From positions 1-6,887 of the forward strand of contig DAOTTO010000276.1 in NCBI GenBank assembly GCA_034437895.1: a DNA stretch of 6,887 nucleotides. Reading direction: 5' to 3'. This document shows, piece by piece, positions 6,355 through 6,887 of this stretch (positions are counted from its first letter, which is position 1; each line of letters opens with the position of its first letter). This DNA comes from JANRLJ01 sp034437895. Lineage in GTDB: Bacteria > Chloroflexota > Anaerolineae > Aggregatilineales > Phototrophicaceae. The position numbers and the translations under genes were made by a program. The notes under the pieces are model-generated. The model was not told where the DNA came from, made no database searches, and worked only from the letters and a program-made list of their open reading frames with translations.

Positions 6355-6708
6355 GTGATCACAATTCTCATCATCGAAGATAGCGACGATTTACGCGGCG
6401 ATATTGCAGAAGTTCTCTCTTTGGAAGGGTATAACCCCTTACAGGCAGAGGATGGTTTAAGAGGGGTTGACCTAGCGTGCAAATATCATCCTGATCTTGT
6501 TTTGAGCGATATCAATCTGCCTTTTTTGAATGGTTTTGGTGTTGCTGAAGCGCTAAAAGGCAACGTTGATACCGAAAACATTCCATTTCTATTGATGACG
6601 GCGGCAACTGACCTCAAATCGCTGCCTAAGGAGTTTGAGGGTCGTGTGCTGATGAAGCCATTTAACCTATCTGCCCTCCTAAAAATGATTCAAGCGTATA
6701 TCGCCTAA
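6355..6708 (+). CDS. Stand-alone CheY-like receiver protein
   Basis: The 117-residue product is a single receiver domain with no output domain. It shows the acidic pocket E8-D9 (LIIEDS), the phosphoacceptor D52 in LSDINLP, T82 in LLMTAATD and the K101-P102 pair in LMKPF, so it should be able to accept phosphate. The glycine-rich loop FLNGFG (57-62) is normal for receivers. The start is GTG with AAGG 7 bases upstream; the preceding sequence is not coding-like. It follows the kinase-regulator pair on the same strand after 99 bases, so it may be co-transcribed by read-through or driven from its own TAGAAT box. Receivers of this kind act as phosphate shuttles, phosphate sinks or regulators through protein contact. 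It could compete with the LuxR-type regulator for phosphate from the kinase, but the partner is not shown by the sequence. Confidence 0.92.
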   Translation: MITILIIEDSDDLRGDIAEVLSLEGYNPLQAEDGLRGVDLACKYHPDLVLSDINLPFLNGFGVAEALKGNVDTENIPFLLMTAATDLKSLPKEFEGRVLMKPFNLSALLKMIQAYIA

Positions 6709-6728
6709 ATGCCAGGGAAGTCGTGCCG

Positions 6729-6744
6729 AAGCTCGTTTTAGCTT
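6729..6744 (+). terminator. Weak hairpin after the receiver gene
   Basis: AAGCT (6729-6733) pairs with AGCTT (6740-6744) around CGTTTT, 20 bases after the receiver's stop codon. The stem is short and is followed by GCGTTT rather than a run of T. It is the nearest candidate terminator, but poor. The rest of 6709-6805 shows no gene that I can support. Confidence 0.2.
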
Positions 6745-6809
6745 GCGTTTACTGTGAATATCCTTAAGCTCAGTTTTGGATAGCGCACTTTGATTAACTT
6801 TTATGATGT

Positions 6810-6887
6810 CCTCATCCCCCGACCCCTTCTCCATTGCATGGAGAAGGGGAGAAAAACGGTTCACAATGGTTCTTTAAGTCCCCTCTC
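6810..6887. repeat. Palindromic intergenic repeat running off the right edge
   Basis: CCCCTTCTCCAT (6823-6834) and ATGGAGAAGGGG (6838-6849) form a perfect 12-bp inverted repeat with a TGC loop. It is preceded by CTCATCCCCCGA and followed by a tract ending TTTAAGTCCCCTCTC, which looks like the start of a second arm of the same kind. From memory, CCTCATCCCCC...CCCCTTCTCC...GGAGAAGGGGAG elements are frequent between genes in Chloroflexota. It has no T-run on either strand, though such a strong stem could still halt or stabilise transcripts arriving from the receiver gene. Confidence 0.65.

Noticed and set aside
6354..6363. TGTGATCACA palindrome over the GTG start of the receiver gene, reminiscent of CRP half-sites
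   Set aside because: CRP-type sites need about 6 bases between TGTGA and TCACA; here there are none. Ten-base palindromes are expected several times by chance in a window of this size.
6679..6864. Minus-strand frame of 61 codons at the right end
   Set aside because: It translates the palindromic repeat and the 3' end of the receiver gene, with no recognisable domain and no supporting ribosome binding site.

Overview
The window holds a two-component signalling locus, flanked on the left by a methyltransferase gene and gene debris and on the right by an intergenic repeat. The organism is probably a member of the Chloroflexota (Anaerolineae-like). This is an inference. The kinase has the LARDLHDAVSQTLFSA phosphoacceptor region that I associate with that phylum, the left edge carries a WD40 remnant with a threonine/proline linker, and the right edge carries a CCCCTTCTCC/GGAGAAGGGG palindrome typical of intergenic repeats there. 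Base composition looks moderate by eye, with the methyltransferase richer in G+C than the kinase.

Left part (1-577): a possible 3' end of a plus-strand gene stops at 64. It faces the remains of a minus-strand WD40 beta-propeller gene (137-496), which has no ATG start and only about two and a half recognisable repeats. An imperfect hairpin (525-567) lies between this remnant and the methyltransferase. Next comes a complete class I SAM-dependent methyltransferase gene (578-1318), whose substrate cannot be told from the sequence.

Centre (1319-6255): a 121-base AT-rich gap holds weak hairpins and an extended -10 promoter. It leads into a 1389-residue soluble hybrid of eight tandem PAS domains, one GAF domain and a NarL-type (HisKA_3/HATPase_c) kinase core. 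The kinase overlaps by 8 bases (ATGACTGA) with a NarL/FixJ-family response regulator that has intact receiver and LuxR-type helix-turn-helix domains. The two almost certainly form a cognate pair made from one message: signals read by the PAS/GAF array alter phosphorylation of His1197, which passes to Asp62 of the regulator and changes transcription of unknown targets.

Right part (6256-6887): after a 99-base gap with a 7-bp palindrome across the regulator's stop codon, several TAGAATA boxes and a Shine-Dalgarno sequence, a GTG-started gene encodes a stand-alone CheY-like receiver with no output domain. It may be a second phosphate acceptor for the same kinase or serve an unlinked partner. The last 180 bases carry no convincing gene and end in the palindromic repeat.

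I see no CRISPR array, insertion sequence, convincing tRNA or rRNA gene, toxin-antitoxin pair or defence gene. The most unusual item is the length of the soluble PAS array joined to an output regulator and a neighbouring orphan receiver. No wholly new type of system is evident.
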